Assembly: GCF_012863495.1 (NCBI RefSeq)
Contig: NZ_JAAVJL010000001.1
Span: 1,488,001-1,552,000 of the forward strand
Direction: 5' to 3'
Source of the DNA: Pseudanabaena yagii GIHE-NHR1
GTDB taxonomy: Bacteria > Cyanobacteriota > Cyanobacteriia > Pseudanabaenales > Pseudanabaenaceae
DNA length: 64,000 nt
Shown in pieces: positions 16,784-26,370 of this stretch. Both the position numbers and the translations under genes were made by a program. The notes under the pieces are model-generated. The model was not told the origin of the DNA. It ran no database searches and saw only the letters and a program-made list of their open reading frames with translations. Position 1 is the first letter of the stretch; the number at the start of each line of letters is the position of its first letter.

Positions 16784-19700
16784 TTAGGAATCAGGTGCTG
16801 TTTTTTGGTTGTTTTGTGTAGCAATATTATTACCATGTACTATTAGGTTTCCAGCAACTACTTTGTCTACTGGTGCTTTGAAGATGTAGGTGTTGCCTGT
16901 GGTAGGTTTGGGTTTGTCTTCGGGGGGTGAAGGTGTTTGGGCTATGTTGTAATTGTAGTATTTGCATCGGGTTTGGATGGCGGTGATGACAGCAGAAATA
17001 TTCGACTCTTCAACAAACACTTTAGGAATAAGATCCACTAATTGAGGTAGTTTTTGAGAGAGAAAAGCTACGTTTTTATCAATAGTAGCAACAGCGATTT
17101 TGCGTAAGGCTTCTACAGTAACCCAATGCACACCATCAACATCATTATCCTTGAGATCTTGAACTAAAAGTTCTACAGCTTTATAACTACCAATATTTCC
17201 TAACGCCTCGGTTGCTCGCTTACGAACAATAAAGTCTTCATTATTAAGATGCTGCATCAAAATTTCTTCAGCTTTGTCACTACCTATTTTTTTTAATGCT
17301 TCTGCTGCTTTCTCACAAAAAACATAGTCTGCATCGTCAGAATATTGAATCTCAGAATTAAGAACTTTAATAATGGGATCAATAGCTTTTTTGCTGCCAA
17401 TCTTTCCTAAAGCCTCTACTACTTTCCTGCGAACAAAATCATCATCAAGGTATTGAATAAGAGGCTCAACAGATTTCTCACTACTAATATTTCCTAATGC
17501 CTCAGATACGCTACAACGGATATCTTCATTTTGAGTTTGAAGAATATGAATAAGAGGCTCAACAGATTCCTCACTACCAATCTTTCCTAATGCTTTTGCT
17601 GCAATTGAACACAACTGATGGTTATGAGAACTAAGAGCTTTAATAAGTGGTTTAACAGCTTCGTTACTACCAATCTTTCCTAATGCTTTTGTCGCACTAG
17701 AACAGATTGTAGGATTTCTATTTTTAAGTGCTTGAATGAGAGGTTCTATAGCTTTGCTACTTCCAATCAGTCCCAATGCGTCTGCTGCACTCGAAGAAAC
17801 ATTAGAACTTCTATTTTTAAGTGCTTCAATAAGAGGTTCAATGGCTCTATAACTACCAATCGATCCTAGAGCCTTTGCTGCCGCTTCTCTTACCCAATAA
17901 TTTTCATCGTTATTAAGTACTTGAATCAATAGATCAATATTTTGATTACTACTAAACTGACTTAGTGCTTGTACTGCTGACTCTCGTATAGAATATTCAT
18001 TATCATGTTTTAAGGCTTGAATTATAGTTGCGATAGCCCTATCACTACCAATCTTTCCTAATACTGTTAATGCTTTACGGCGTACTAAGATATTTTCATT
18101 CTTAGACGTTTGAATTAGGATTTCCTCGGCTTTATCTCCAGTGAATTTCCCTAAAGCGTCAATTGCCAAGTCACTTATATCCCAATCTTCTTTGAAAAAA
18201 TCAATAAGAGATTGAATGGCTTTATCATTGCCAATCTTTGCTAATGCATCTACTACATTTTTGCGGACAAAAGATGTTTGATCTCTAAGGCATTCAATAA
18301 GAGATTCAACAGCTTTATCGCTACCAATTATCCCTAATGCCTCTGCTACTTTTGCACGTACTATAAAATCTTCATCTTTGAGGGCTTTAATAAGAGATAG
18401 AATGTCTTTGTCGCGACCAATCTTACCTAAAGCCTCTGCTGCTTTTGCGCGTACTACATGATTGTAATCTTTGCTGAGATATTGAATGAGTATTTTAATA
18501 TCTTTATCTCCACCATTATTTCCAATTACCTTGGCTATTTCTCTATGTAAAATATAGTCTTCATTTTTAAATGTTTGATTCAATGATTTTAAATATTCGA
18601 TCGCAACATCAGACCTTGTTTCCCCAAAAAGCTCGATCGCATATAACTGAGGAATTTTTCGCTCATCTATTTCCCGAATCAACAACTCAACAGTCTTCTC
18701 CTGAAACCCATACTTCACCGCCCCAGCCAACCTTGCCCCCAACCGCAAATCTACCTCCAAAGAAAGCTTTACCACTCGTACTGCTTTCTCCTCATCGTCA
18801 CTCTCCAGCAAATCCAACATCAGTGCCAAAGGTTCTGTCCATTTCAAATAATTGAGATAGTCATGCTGTAATCGTTCATAGCTGATTTGTTGATTCTCTA
18901 ATAGTCCAAACAACCATTCCGCCGCATAATATTCCTGAATTAATTGATGCTCAAATTCAATGAGATCATTATTAGCCTGAATTAAATGATGCTTTAGTAA
19001 ATCATTTAGCCATCTAATTGCACAGTCATCAGGATATTCTACTTTTCCTTTCAAGAACTCAACCAAGATACTTTCTGCTTGTTGACGCGAAATCGCCACC
19101 CGTGCATCTGTCAGATTTTTTCCGCAAGTCATCTTAAACGCTAGATACTGTAACAACCGCCCACACCATGTCCGCAAGCGCTCTGACAGTAACTCCTTCT
19201 TGCTATCTCTATAGCCCACCGTAAACGCCCGAAACACCATACCCAAATTCGGTGGAATCTGCTCCGACTGCTGAAACAACGAACAAAGCATCCATAACAA
19301 CAAAGGCGTTTGCCCAAACTCCCGCAACCGTCCCGACAACTGCTGCAACAACCTCTCCCCCTGCGTCGGCAAATACGCCATCACAAACTGCTGCATCTGC
19401 GGCTCCGTCAAAGGCTGCATCTCTAACCGCTTCGCAATCCCCAAATCCCCACCCGCACTCAACTCCCGCGTCGTAAAGATCATCGGGCAAGTTTTTTGAT
19501 AAAGCTCCCGAAATTGATTTACCATGACGCGACCGCGATCCGATGGCAACTCATTCACCCCATCCACCAACAGCAACAACTGCCTCTGACGCAATAGCTG
19601 CTTAATCCCCGCCTCATCGATATCCAAGGCAGGATCGTGCTTGTGCATAAAAGCAAGAATGCGATCGCATACAGACGACTCATTCGCCTCCGAGGGCAAA

Positions 19701-20101
19701 TACCGCAACTCCACCAACACAGGGATTTTCGCTCTTGCAATGCTTAACGCATTTTCCGCCTCCTGCAACAACAACCGCGCCAAAGCCGTAGACTTTCCCG
19801 AACCTGGTCTACCTACCAGCAACACATGATCCACCGCATACTTACAGATCCCCTCCAGCACAGGCAATCGCTCGATTTTTTCCTTTTCCCCTTCCTCTTT
19901 TTCCTTTTGACTTTCTACTTTTTCTTTGTCCACCGTCTGCACCATTAAGCCGAAGTCAAAAAATGCAGGCGTAATGCGATCGCGTTCTACCTGTTGCGAT
20001 TCCTGCCCAGTCGCATCCGTCAGCGTATACAAGCGCCACCACTGCTGATAAGCGCTTACCAGCGACCTCAAATAATTATCAAAACAAATCTCAGCAACCA
20101 T
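16784..20101 (-). CDS. NACHT NTPase with HEAT repeats and Gly/Asn-rich C-terminal motif
   Basis: This is an 1105-residue NLR-like protein. A short N-terminal region with a Lys/Glu tract leads to Walker A GRPGSGKST (97-105) and Walker B LLLLVDGVNEL (about 175-185). The sensor-2-like tail follows (FEHQLIQEYYAAEWLFGLL). From about residue 440 to 1040 there are some 17 HEAT/PBS-lyase repeats of about 31 residues (consensus KAVEPLIQALKN..... ALGKIGS). These form a solenoid, probably the ligand sensor. The last 37 residues carry a Gly/Asn/Gln motif matching the next gene's N-terminus. No separate effector domain is visible. It lies between toxin-antitoxin modules and a restriction-modification pair, which fits an antiphage role. 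Confidence 0.9.
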   Translation of the reverse strand: MVAEICFDNYLRSLVSAYQQWWRLYTLTDATGQESQQVERDRITPAFFDFGLMVQTVDKEKVESQKEKEEGEKEKIERLPVLEGICKYAVDHVLLVGRPGSGKSTALARLLLQEAENALSIARAKIPVLVELRYLPSEANESSVCDRILAFMHKHDPALDIDEAGIKQLLRQRQLLLLVDGVNELPSDRGRVMVNQFRELYQKTCPMIFTTRELSAGGDLGIAKRLEMQPLTEPQMQQFVMAYLPTQGERLLQQLSGRLREFGQTPLLLWMLCSLFQQSEQIPPNLGMVFRAFTVGYRDSKKELLSERLRTWCGRLLQYLAFKMTCGKNLTDARVAISRQQAESILVEFLKGKVEYPDDCAIRWLNDLLKHHLIQANNDLIEFEHQLIQEYYAAEWLFGLLENQQISYERLQHDYLNYLKWTEPLALMLDLLESDDEEKAVRVVKLSLEVDLRLGARLAGAVKYGFQEKTVELLIREIDERKIPQLYAIELFGETRSDVAIEYLKSLNQTFKNEDYILHREIAKVIGNNGGDKDIKILIQYLSKDYNHVVRAKAAEALGKIGRDKDILSLIKALKDEDFIVRAKVAEALGIIGSDKAVESLIECLRDQTSFVRKNVVDALAKIGNDKAIQSLIDFFKEDWDISDLAIDALGKFTGDKAEEILIQTSKNENILVRRKALTVLGKIGSDRAIATIIQALKHDNEYSIRESAVQALSQFSSNQNIDLLIQVLNNDENYWVREAAAKALGSIGSYRAIEPLIEALKNRSSNVSSSAADALGLIGSSKAIEPLIQALKNRNPTICSSATKALGKIGSNEAVKPLIKALSSHNHQLCSIAAKALGKIGSEESVEPLIHILQTQNEDIRCSVSEALGNISSEKSVEPLIQYLDDDFVRRKVVEALGKIGSKKAIDPIIKVLNSEIQYSDDADYVFCEKAAEALKKIGSDKAEEILMQHLNNEDFIVRKRATEALGNIGSYKAVELLVQDLKDNDVDGVHWVTVEALRKIAVATIDKNVAFLSQKLPQLVDLIPKVFVEESNISAVITAIQTRCKYYNYNIAQTPSPPEDKPKPTTGNTYIFKAPVDKVVAGNLIVHGNNIATQNNQKTAPDS

Positions 20102-20132
20102 TGAGAAGTTTAGCGTTTTTAGCTATTTTACT

Positions 20133-21413
20133 TCACGCAACACTCGAAATATTGATTTGGTTGAACAAATCCAAGATCACCTCTCTAACCACAGGTACTG
20201 ACACCGAATTACCTAACTGTCGATATGCATAGGTATCTTTAGGATGCAAAATAAATGAATCAGGAAATCCTTGTAATCTCGCACATTCCCTTGGTGTAAT
20301 TCTTCTTATCCTGCCATTATGAACTACGCCTAACTTATGGGCATCACTAGATACAAGCGTAATCGATATACTTTGAGGATCTAAAAACTTGAATACCTCA
20401 AAAGACATATTGCCAGCCACAGGATTATATCTACCTTCTGTCTCTTTGAGATAACCTTTGCAAATCAAACCATTCATAATCTCTGCAAGATTCTCATGGT
20501 CAAAAAAAGTTTTAATTTCATCAAGATTAAGCTTTTTCCCATCTTGATGTGTGCCAAATTTTTTTTTTCGCCTATTAGCAATTAATTCATTCATAAACTC
20601 AATTTCTAAATCATTACACTCCCCTTTAATTCCCAATTCCCATGAATGGATTGAATTACCATTACGATGATCGATTAATCTATATCCATGTAGTTTTTCT
20701 GGACTATTGCCTGTGAATTTTAATAATCTAGCTGTAAAATCTTGAGAACAATCATACTTAATACTTGGATTTGCCTCTAAAATATCAGCAACTACTTTAG
20801 TATTATTAGCATCAGCAAATGAATCAAATAACGTAAGTTGACTAAGCGATCGCTTAAATTCATGGGAATCATTCGCACCCAAGTCAGATTTCAGAGATAA
20901 AATTGGCTGTTGATTGTACAGCCCTAAAATATATACTCGGACACGATTTTGAGGAATACCAAACTTTGAACTATTTAAAATTAGATAAGATACCCCATAG
21001 TTTAAATTTTGTAATCGCTCAATAATTGTCTTGAAAGTACGTCCTTGATCGTGACTAGTTAAACCCCGAACATTTTCTAGCAAAAATGCTTTTGGTTGAT
21101 AATCGCTTAAAAGTTTTTCGATCTCAAAAAACAAGGTTCCTCTAGTATCCACAAATCCTTTTTGTTTCCCAGCATATGAAAATGGCTGACATGGAAACCC
21201 TGCAAGGAGAAAGTCGAATTTTGGGAATTGCTTAATACCGTAAATGTCACCATCTGGCTTCTCTTGATAATTAAGTTCATACGTCTCTTGAGCATATTTA
21301 TCTATTTCTGAAGACAATACACATTTAGTTTGGATGCCAAGATCTTGCATCGCTTGCTCAAAACCCAAACGCATTCCACCAATACCAGCAAATAAATCAA
21401 TAAAATTAATCAT
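20133..21413 (-). CDS. DNA (cytosine-5) methyltransferase of a type II RM system
   Basis: The motifs occur in canonical order. FIDLFAGIGGMRLGFEQA is motif I, and LLAGFPCQPFSYAGKQKGF is motif IV with the catalytic Cys in PCQ. FLLENVRGLTSHDQG is motif VI (ENV). FGIPQNRVRVYILG is motif VIII, and RRITPRECARLQGFPDSF with YRQLGNSVSVPVVREV are IX and X. The target-recognition region spans about 200-330. It methylates cytosine C5 using S-adenosylmethionine. It overlaps the upstream gene by eight bases, and that partner should be the matching endonuclease. Recognition sequence cannot be read from the sequence. Confidence 0.95.
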   Translation of the reverse strand: MINFIDLFAGIGGMRLGFEQAMQDLGIQTKCVLSSEIDKYAQETYELNYQEKPDGDIYGIKQFPKFDFLLAGFPCQPFSYAGKQKGFVDTRGTLFFEIEKLLSDYQPKAFLLENVRGLTSHDQGRTFKTIIERLQNLNYGVSYLILNSSKFGIPQNRVRVYILGLYNQQPILSLKSDLGANDSHEFKRSLSQLTLFDSFADANNTKVVADILEANPSIKYDCSQDFTARLLKFTGNSPEKLHGYRLIDHRNGNSIHSWELGIKGECNDLEIEFMNELIANRRKKKFGTHQDGKKLNLDEIKTFFDHENLAEIMNGLICKGYLKETEGRYNPVAGNMSFEVFKFLDPQSISITLVSSDAHKLGVVHNGRIRRITPRECARLQGFPDSFILHPKDTYAYRQLGNSVSVPVVREVILDLFNQINISSVA

Positions 21414-22437
21414 TTAACTTTTCTTGAATAAAGTTTGCTAAAATTGCGATTTCTTCTTTTGAGTAAGCAACTGTACAGTCACTGAAATTGCAAATATTCC
21501 TGATAGCTGATGATCTTTGGAAGTTGCCTGCGCCATCAATAACATACGCAATCCAAGACCCATTTTCATTCATCAATTTAAAGCGGTTTTCTGCTTGCCC
21601 CGATTTACGCTCAATCACACTATTAGTCGTCACTTGAAAACTAACTTCTATGCCTATTTTCTTCCCATTTTTTTGGACAACTATATCAAATGGCATTCCA
21701 TCACTCTTGTCATAGCCATTTAGAATAATGGAACCGTTTCTGGTTAGTTGATAATCTTGGGTTAGAAACCCTCGTAAAGTCTCTAATACATAAGTTTGAG
21801 CAATTTGTCCCAGACTATTCGTATTTGCTCCCGTAGTAATTCTACTGACATATAAATATTTTTCACGCACATACTTGTCAATTGCTATCTCATCACCAAG
21901 TAAAATACCAATTTCACATTTTTCTAATGCAGCTAGATGCGCAACATCCGAAGTTGCTCCATACAAAAGAATCATAATTAGGTCTTTATGCAATGGAGAC
22001 AATGGAACGACTTTAGTTATTGAAACGCCATCAATATCAAGCTTTGCATTTCCTAAGCCATTGATGGGTAACACTTGAAATTCGTATACTTCAGTCTTTT
22101 CTCGAAAAACATACTGCATCACTCGCCGATTTGTAACTGGATCAATTGCAAAAGTTTCTGTAAACTCCCGCCCCAATCGCTTAATTAGTTCGCCTCCATA
22201 ATCAGCAAGAATAACCAGATGTTTTAGAAATAGATTCGCCGACATTCCCGATGCTTGTAAAACATCAAAGACCTGATGGGGATTGTCACCTGACAGTTTC
22301 AGAATACTGATAAATCGATCTTGGGTTGCAATTAACTTGGGAATAACACTCTCTGCGGCAACCGTTGCTTCTAATTCTTTCGGCCACCACTTGACAGCTT
22401 TTTTCTCCAGTTCTGCAAATGTACGGTTGTAATTCAA
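21406..22437 (-). CDS. probable type II restriction endonuclease partner of the C5 methyltransferase
   Basis: I do not recognise the family by name. The 343-residue protein has a helical N-terminal half and a C-terminal segment MPFDIVVQKNGKKIGIEVSF. This resembles a PD-(D/E)xK core (Asp, about ten residues, Glu), followed by a Gln-rich strand and FKLMNENGSWIAYVIDGAGN. It precedes and overlaps the C5 methyltransferase, the standard layout of a type II restriction-modification operon, which is the main reason for the call. It lies next to an IS630 copy. Alternative: another methyltransferase-associated nuclease. Confidence 0.65.
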   Translation of the reverse strand: MNYNRTFAELEKKAVKWWPKELEATVAAESVIPKLIATQDRFISILKLSGDNPHQVFDVLQASGMSANLFLKHLVILADYGGELIKRLGREFTETFAIDPVTNRRVMQYVFREKTEVYEFQVLPINGLGNAKLDIDGVSITKVVPLSPLHKDLIMILLYGATSDVAHLAALEKCEIGILLGDEIAIDKYVREKYLYVSRITTGANTNSLGQIAQTYVLETLRGFLTQDYQLTRNGSIILNGYDKSDGMPFDIVVQKNGKKIGIEVSFQVTTNSVIERKSGQAENRFKLMNENGSWIAYVIDGAGNFQRSSAIRNICNFSDCTVAYSKEEIAILANFIQEKLND

Positions 22438-22518
22438 TTTTTGTGTTCCTGATTCACCATTGGTTATAGTTTACCAAAACCTGAGAGCGATCGCTCTCTC
22501 CTACCCTGACCTCAAATA

Positions 22519-23636
22519 TACCTTAACAGGGAATAGACTTAACATTATCAAAAGACTGAAAGCGCAAAGTCAATAAAGAATCCAAAGCTGCTTTATGAGT
22601 AGTGCGGGAATTCTCAAGGCAAGAAGCAATAGCAAACTTGAAAGAATCAAAATCAGGGTAATAGACGGAGTAGAGACACTGTTTCTTCACAAATTTCCAA
22701 AGACGCTCAATCAAGTTTAAGTTTGGAGAGTAAGTAGTCAAATAAAGAAGCTCGATATTTAATGACTGAGCCAACTCAAAAACTAAAACACACTTTTGAT
22801 AACGAGCATTATCCAAGACAAGAGTAATGGGTATAGTCAAACCCAAAGCCGCAAGTTTGTGGAGTAAGTCACAAACACTTTGAGCATTGATGTAAGAATC
22901 ATTAGTCACAGTAATCAACTCATGAGTAACAGCATTAAGTGCACCGAGGACATTAAAACGCTGCCTTCCCGACCCAGATTTAAGAAACAAGCGTTCAAAA
23001 CACCACAAAAAGCCTAAATAGGCTCCAAGGACAAAGTGAGCAGCATCAACAAAGAAAACGGCTCTTTGTCCAGATTTAGCTTCCTCTAAGCGCGGTTCTA
23101 GTTTTTTTTAAGAAATTCCTCTTGTGCTGCTGGGTCAGCCTTTGCAGGTATTAGCCCCACTCGACGACAACTCATTCCCATCGATTTCAGGAAATGACGC
23201 ACCTGTTCTCGACTACGGACAATCCCTGTCAACTCAGTAATTTTTTGCTGCTGCATGAGCCAGCGTTTTAGGTGGATGTTCTCGAAAATATATCTCTAAA
23301 CTTTCTTGATGCTGTTTTAGTTCACTCTGGGGGCGATTAAAGGTCAGTTCTTTCAGTTTGCTTATCCCACCTTCTTTATAATCTCGTAAATAGTTCAACA
23401 GTGTCGGTTCACTGATTCTTAGCAGTTGTGTAATTTCCTTGTGCGCGTATTTCTGGCTTTTTAGGTATAGTGCTTCCATTTTTCTCTGCACTCGTGGATG
23501 CGGATGATGGAATCTTTCGTAATGCAGCGCATCTATTTCTTCCTTGGTAAATGTTATTCGGAGCATCTTGGAGAAAAGTTAACGTTTCTTCCATCTTTAC
23601 TCTTATGAAAAATAAAGTCTACCCCCTGTCAAGGTA
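22519..23636 (-). mobile_element. IS630-family insertion sequence, inactivated copy
   Basis: The 1118-bp element has imperfect terminal inverted repeats (TACCTTRACAGGG) and flanking TA dinucleotides, as expected for TA-targeting IS630 elements. By reading, it is the same element as 59065-60181, with one extra A in an A-run (A6 versus A5) that breaks orfA. It marks the right edge of the accessory island that begins near 13.8 kb. Confidence 0.9.
22523..23566 (-). pseudogene. IS630 transposase, orfA frameshifted
   Basis: The gene has the helix-turn-helix orfA start MLRITFTKEEIDALHYERFH and, downstream, the DDE catalytic half: VFFVDAAHFVLG, LVLDNARYQK and SPNLNLIERLWKF. In this copy orfA stops after 110 codons (…LAHAAAKNY) because an A is inserted near 23250. 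The remaining frame resumes as ITELTGIVRS. OrfB is intact in sequence from about 23101 to 22523. The slippery A8C stretch between orfA and orfB is preserved. Confidence 0.88.
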
Positions 23637-23729
23637 TAACCATCAAAACAAATTGCCCTAACCAACAAAAATAGCGGCAAAATTTTGGCTTTATAATAAC
23701 TTTTCGACACCAAAAATGAAATATATACC

Positions 23730-23770
23730 AAAAAGAGAGGTGTGGCACTACGTGCCACACCTCTCTTTTT
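23730..23770. terminator. perfect hairpin terminator after the FecR gene
   Basis: AAAAAGAGAGGTGTGGCAC and its complement pair around TAC, with a T5 end on both strands. It lies just downstream of the FecR-domain gene on the minus strand. Confidence 0.75.
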
Positions 23771-23777
23771 AGCTAAA

Positions 23778-24887
23778 TTAGAATGGGAAGCTAGGTAAAC
23801 TAGGAATAGGAATACTAGGTGTAGGAATTCCGGGAATCGAGATTGGGAAATTCACATTGGGGAAGAGACCATTAAAGACATCTCTAACTTTATTGATTCC
23901 AGGGATTTGATTGGTGAAACCTTGGAATAAATTCCCTTGCAATAGATTGACAAACTCATTTTCAGTGAGTTTTTGGATGATACCCAAATCACCAGTTTGA
24001 GCCACCTCAATCTTTTCTCCCGACTTCAAAACTACTTCATCAATTGCCTGAGCAGGTTGAGACTTGGAGTCAACTGGTTTCTTCCCTGAACTGTTGGGAA
24101 CTGGAGAAGGAGTAACTTTGGGCTTAGGAGTCGGAGAACTCTTAACTTTGGGAATAGTTGGAGCGCTAACATTAGGCTTATTCACCTGATTGGGGGTAGG
24201 TGTTGTCGTCGTAGGCTTATCCGTTGGTTTAGTATTGGGCTTATCACTATCATCAACTAAAGGTTTCGGATTACGCTTTACGACTACTTCGCCTTCTAAA
24301 ACCTTAACCTGTTGATTGCCTGACTCATCTACTTCCAATAAATAAGTTGTGCCCCTCACCCCTGTCGTAATTCCTGAAGAGCAAGCATTGATTGCTCCAT
24401 TAACTAAAATCGTGCCACGGCTCAGTTGAGCGCATTGCCCAATTCTCAATACCGAATTTGCCGATAGTCTTGCCACGGCTCCTGTATTAAATAAAAGCGC
24501 AGTTCTAGAATTGCCAGTGCGAACTTGTTGATTGGCACTGGCGACATCATTAACGTAGGCTTGCTGATTTTGAATAAAAACTTGATTGCCATCCAGAATT
24601 TCCTGCACAGTTGCTTGCGTAGACTGGGCGGATACAGGGGCAAGTTGTGGTGCAGCAAGGGCAAAAACACATAGACCGATCAAGAAAAAGACAAGACGTT
24701 TATATTGTTGAGGTAATTTCAAAAGGTACTGTGGAAAACCCTGTGGAAAAGTCTTAAAAGAAGCCTGTGGAAGATCTTCCCCCAAAGTTTTGGTCACAGA
24801 TTTTAAAAGATCCCATAAAAACATATGCGATAGTTCTCCATAATTAAGCTTGAGAAAGGGTTTAATAAATTGAAGGCTGCGTCCCAA
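23778..24887 (-). CDS. FecR-domain protein with signal anchor
   Basis: The frame of 369 codons could start at 24887 or, more simply, at the Met at 24824 (MFLWDLLKS). A hydrophobic segment near residues 60-85 (LVFFLIGLCVFALAAPQLAP, cleavable at VSAQ) directs export. A FecR domain follows, with VRTGNSRTALLFNTGAVARL, LRIGQCAQLSRGTILVNG and TGVRGTTYLLEVD. A Pro/Thr/Lys-rich linker and a hydrophobic Pro-rich C-terminal tail (ISIPGIPTPSIPIPSL) come last. Cyanobacterial FecR proteins of this sort are periplasmic or surface proteins of unknown role; no sigma factor or TonB receptor is nearby. It is divergent from the ABC ATPase gene. Confidence 0.8.
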   Translation of the reverse strand: MGRSLQFIKPFLKLNYGELSHMFLWDLLKSVTKTLGEDLPQASFKTFPQGFPQYLLKLPQQYKRLVFFLIGLCVFALAAPQLAPVSAQSTQATVQEILDGNQVFIQNQQAYVNDVASANQQVRTGNSRTALLFNTGAVARLSANSVLRIGQCAQLSRGTILVNGAINACSSGITTGVRGTTYLLEVDESGNQQVKVLEGEVVVKRNPKPLVDDSDKPNTKPTDKPTTTTPTPNQVNKPNVSAPTIPKVKSSPTPKPKVTPSPVPNSSGKKPVDSKSQPAQAIDEVVLKSGEKIEVAQTGDLGIIQKLTENEFVNLLQGNLFQGFTNQIPGINKVRDVFNGLFPNVNFPISIPGIPTPSIPIPSLPSFPF

Positions 24888-24921
24888 TTTCTCGATCGCT
24901 TATCGCAAAGACAGTTAAATT

Positions 24922-25701
24922 ATGCAAAAGGTTTCAGCAACATCTGAGTTACTCACCACTAATGCAGCGATCGCTGCCGAGCAGGTCAGCTATCAAACTA
25001 AATTTCGCACACTTTTGACGAATATTTCAGTAGCGATCGCGCAGGGTAGCAAAACTGCGCTAATTGGCGCAACAGGTTCTGGGAAAACGACATTCTTACG
25101 CTTACTCAATCGTTTAACTGATCCTTCCGTTGGCACTATTTTCTTGAATGGTCAAAATATTCAAGAAATTCCTATTCAAACCCTGCGGCGACGGGTGATG
25201 CTGATACCGCAGGAACCGAGCTTGCTAGGGATGAATGTAACTGAAGCGCTAAGCTATCCTCTTAAGCTCCAAAATTTGCCCCAGAGCGAAATTGATATGC
25301 GATCGCAAAAATGGATTGATAAGCTGCAAATCGATCGCAAGTTACTCAATCGCACTGAGCTAGAGCTATCCCTCGGTCAAAGACAATGGATGGCGATCGC
25401 GAGAGCCTTAATCATGGAACCCGAAGTTCTATTGCTCGATGAACCAACCTCGGCATTAGATCGGGGTTTATCGTATTTGTTGTTAGATACCTTAACCGAT
25501 CTAACGCAATTACCCCAGCCTGTAACTGTTGTAATGATTAACCATCAACTCGATCTAGTGCAACCTTGGTGCGATCGCCTTGTTTGTTTACACAAGGGTG
25601 AACTAGTTCAAGATGCAGAAGCAGGACAGGTTAACTGGCAAAGTATCGATGACTTGTTAAAGCGTGATGTCGTCTCAGACGCAAATGAAGAATGGGATTA
25701 A
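24922..25701 (+). CDS. ABC transporter ATP-binding protein (FetA/YbbL-like)
   Basis: This is a single ATPase domain of 259 residues: Walker A GATGSGKTT, Q-loop MLIPQEPSLLG, an unusual signature LSLGQRQWMAIARAL (LSLGQ rather than LSGGQ), Walker B VLLLDEPTSALD, and H-loop VMINHQLD. The LSLGQRQ signature and size fit the FetA/YbbL subgroup, whose permease FetB is thought to export metal. No permease gene is adjacent, so the partner is elsewhere. It is followed by a hairpin shared with the convergent Uma2 gene. Confidence 0.82.
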   Translation: MQKVSATSELLTTNAAIAAEQVSYQTKFRTLLTNISVAIAQGSKTALIGATGSGKTTFLRLLNRLTDPSVGTIFLNGQNIQEIPIQTLRRRVMLIPQEPSLLGMNVTEALSYPLKLQNLPQSEIDMRSQKWIDKLQIDRKLLNRTELELSLGQRQWMAIARALIMEPEVLLLDEPTSALDRGLSYLLLDTLTDLTQLPQPVTVVMINHQLDLVQPWCDRLVCLHKGELVQDAEAGQVNWQSIDDLLKRDVVSDANEEWD

Positions 25702-25721
25702 GCTCAGGGTTCTGCGATTTA

Positions 25722-25763
25722 ACAATTGTTTGTATTGCAGCGAAGCCACAATACAAACAATTT
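25722..25763. terminator. hairpin between convergent ABC and Uma2 genes
   Basis: CAATTGTTTGTATTG and its complement flank a GCGAAGC centre. Confidence 0.65.
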
Positions 25764-25766
25764 GCT

Positions 25767-26324
25767 CTAAAGACTCAGCCAGTTAAAGACTTGTTCAACG
25801 GTTAGAGCTAAATCAATTCCGTTTAGAACTGGCAAGCGATCACTATTGGCAAATTCTCTAACGCGACGATCGCTATCCACTACCAAAATGCTCTCATCCT
25901 CAGCATCAAGTAACCAACCTAGCTCAGTACCATATTCCGCACAGTGTAAAAGTTTACCTAAAACTTGTTTATATTTTTGATCTGGAGATAGAATTTCAAT
26001 TACCCAGTCAGGATGAATTTCAAAACGATTAGCGATGCGACCTGATGGTAGAAGGGGAATTCTCTCCCAACGAAATACAGCTATATCTGGAACGATCGCT
26101 AACCCACCAAAAACACAGCGCAGTTCTGGAAAGGCTTTGGCAATTTTCTGAGACTTAGCGATTTGATTAATAGTTTCGCAGAGTGTACCTTGTAATAGAC
26201 TATGTTCTCCTTGGGGCATCGGCTTCTGGGTGATTTGTCCATGAATAAATTCAGAGGCAGGTTTCGTCTCTGGCAGTTGCAAAAACTCATCTATCGTTAT
26301 GGGTTTAGTTGCTGTAATAGTCAT
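25767..26324 (-). CDS. Uma2 family (DUF820) endonuclease-like protein
   Basis: At 185 residues this is a complete Uma2 protein: TIDEFLQLPETKPASEFIHG, ELRCVFGGLAIVPDIAVFRW, PDWVIEILSPDQ and LGWLLDAEDESILV. The PD...E core places it in the PD-(D/E)xK nuclease superfamily. Uma2 genes are amplified many-fold in cyanobacterial genomes and their function is unresolved. Only one copy is seen here. No signal peptide or partner gene is evident. Confidence 0.88.
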   Translation of the reverse strand: MTITATKPITIDEFLQLPETKPASEFIHGQITQKPMPQGEHSLLQGTLCETINQIAKSQKIAKAFPELRCVFGGLAIVPDIAVFRWERIPLLPSGRIANRFEIHPDWVIEILSPDQKYKQVLGKLLHCAEYGTELGWLLDAEDESILVVDSDRRVREFANSDRLPVLNGIDLALTVEQVFNWLSL

Positions 26325-26370
26325 AGCCCTATGCCCTACAAAACTCCTTTAATATTAACAGCGATCGCTT

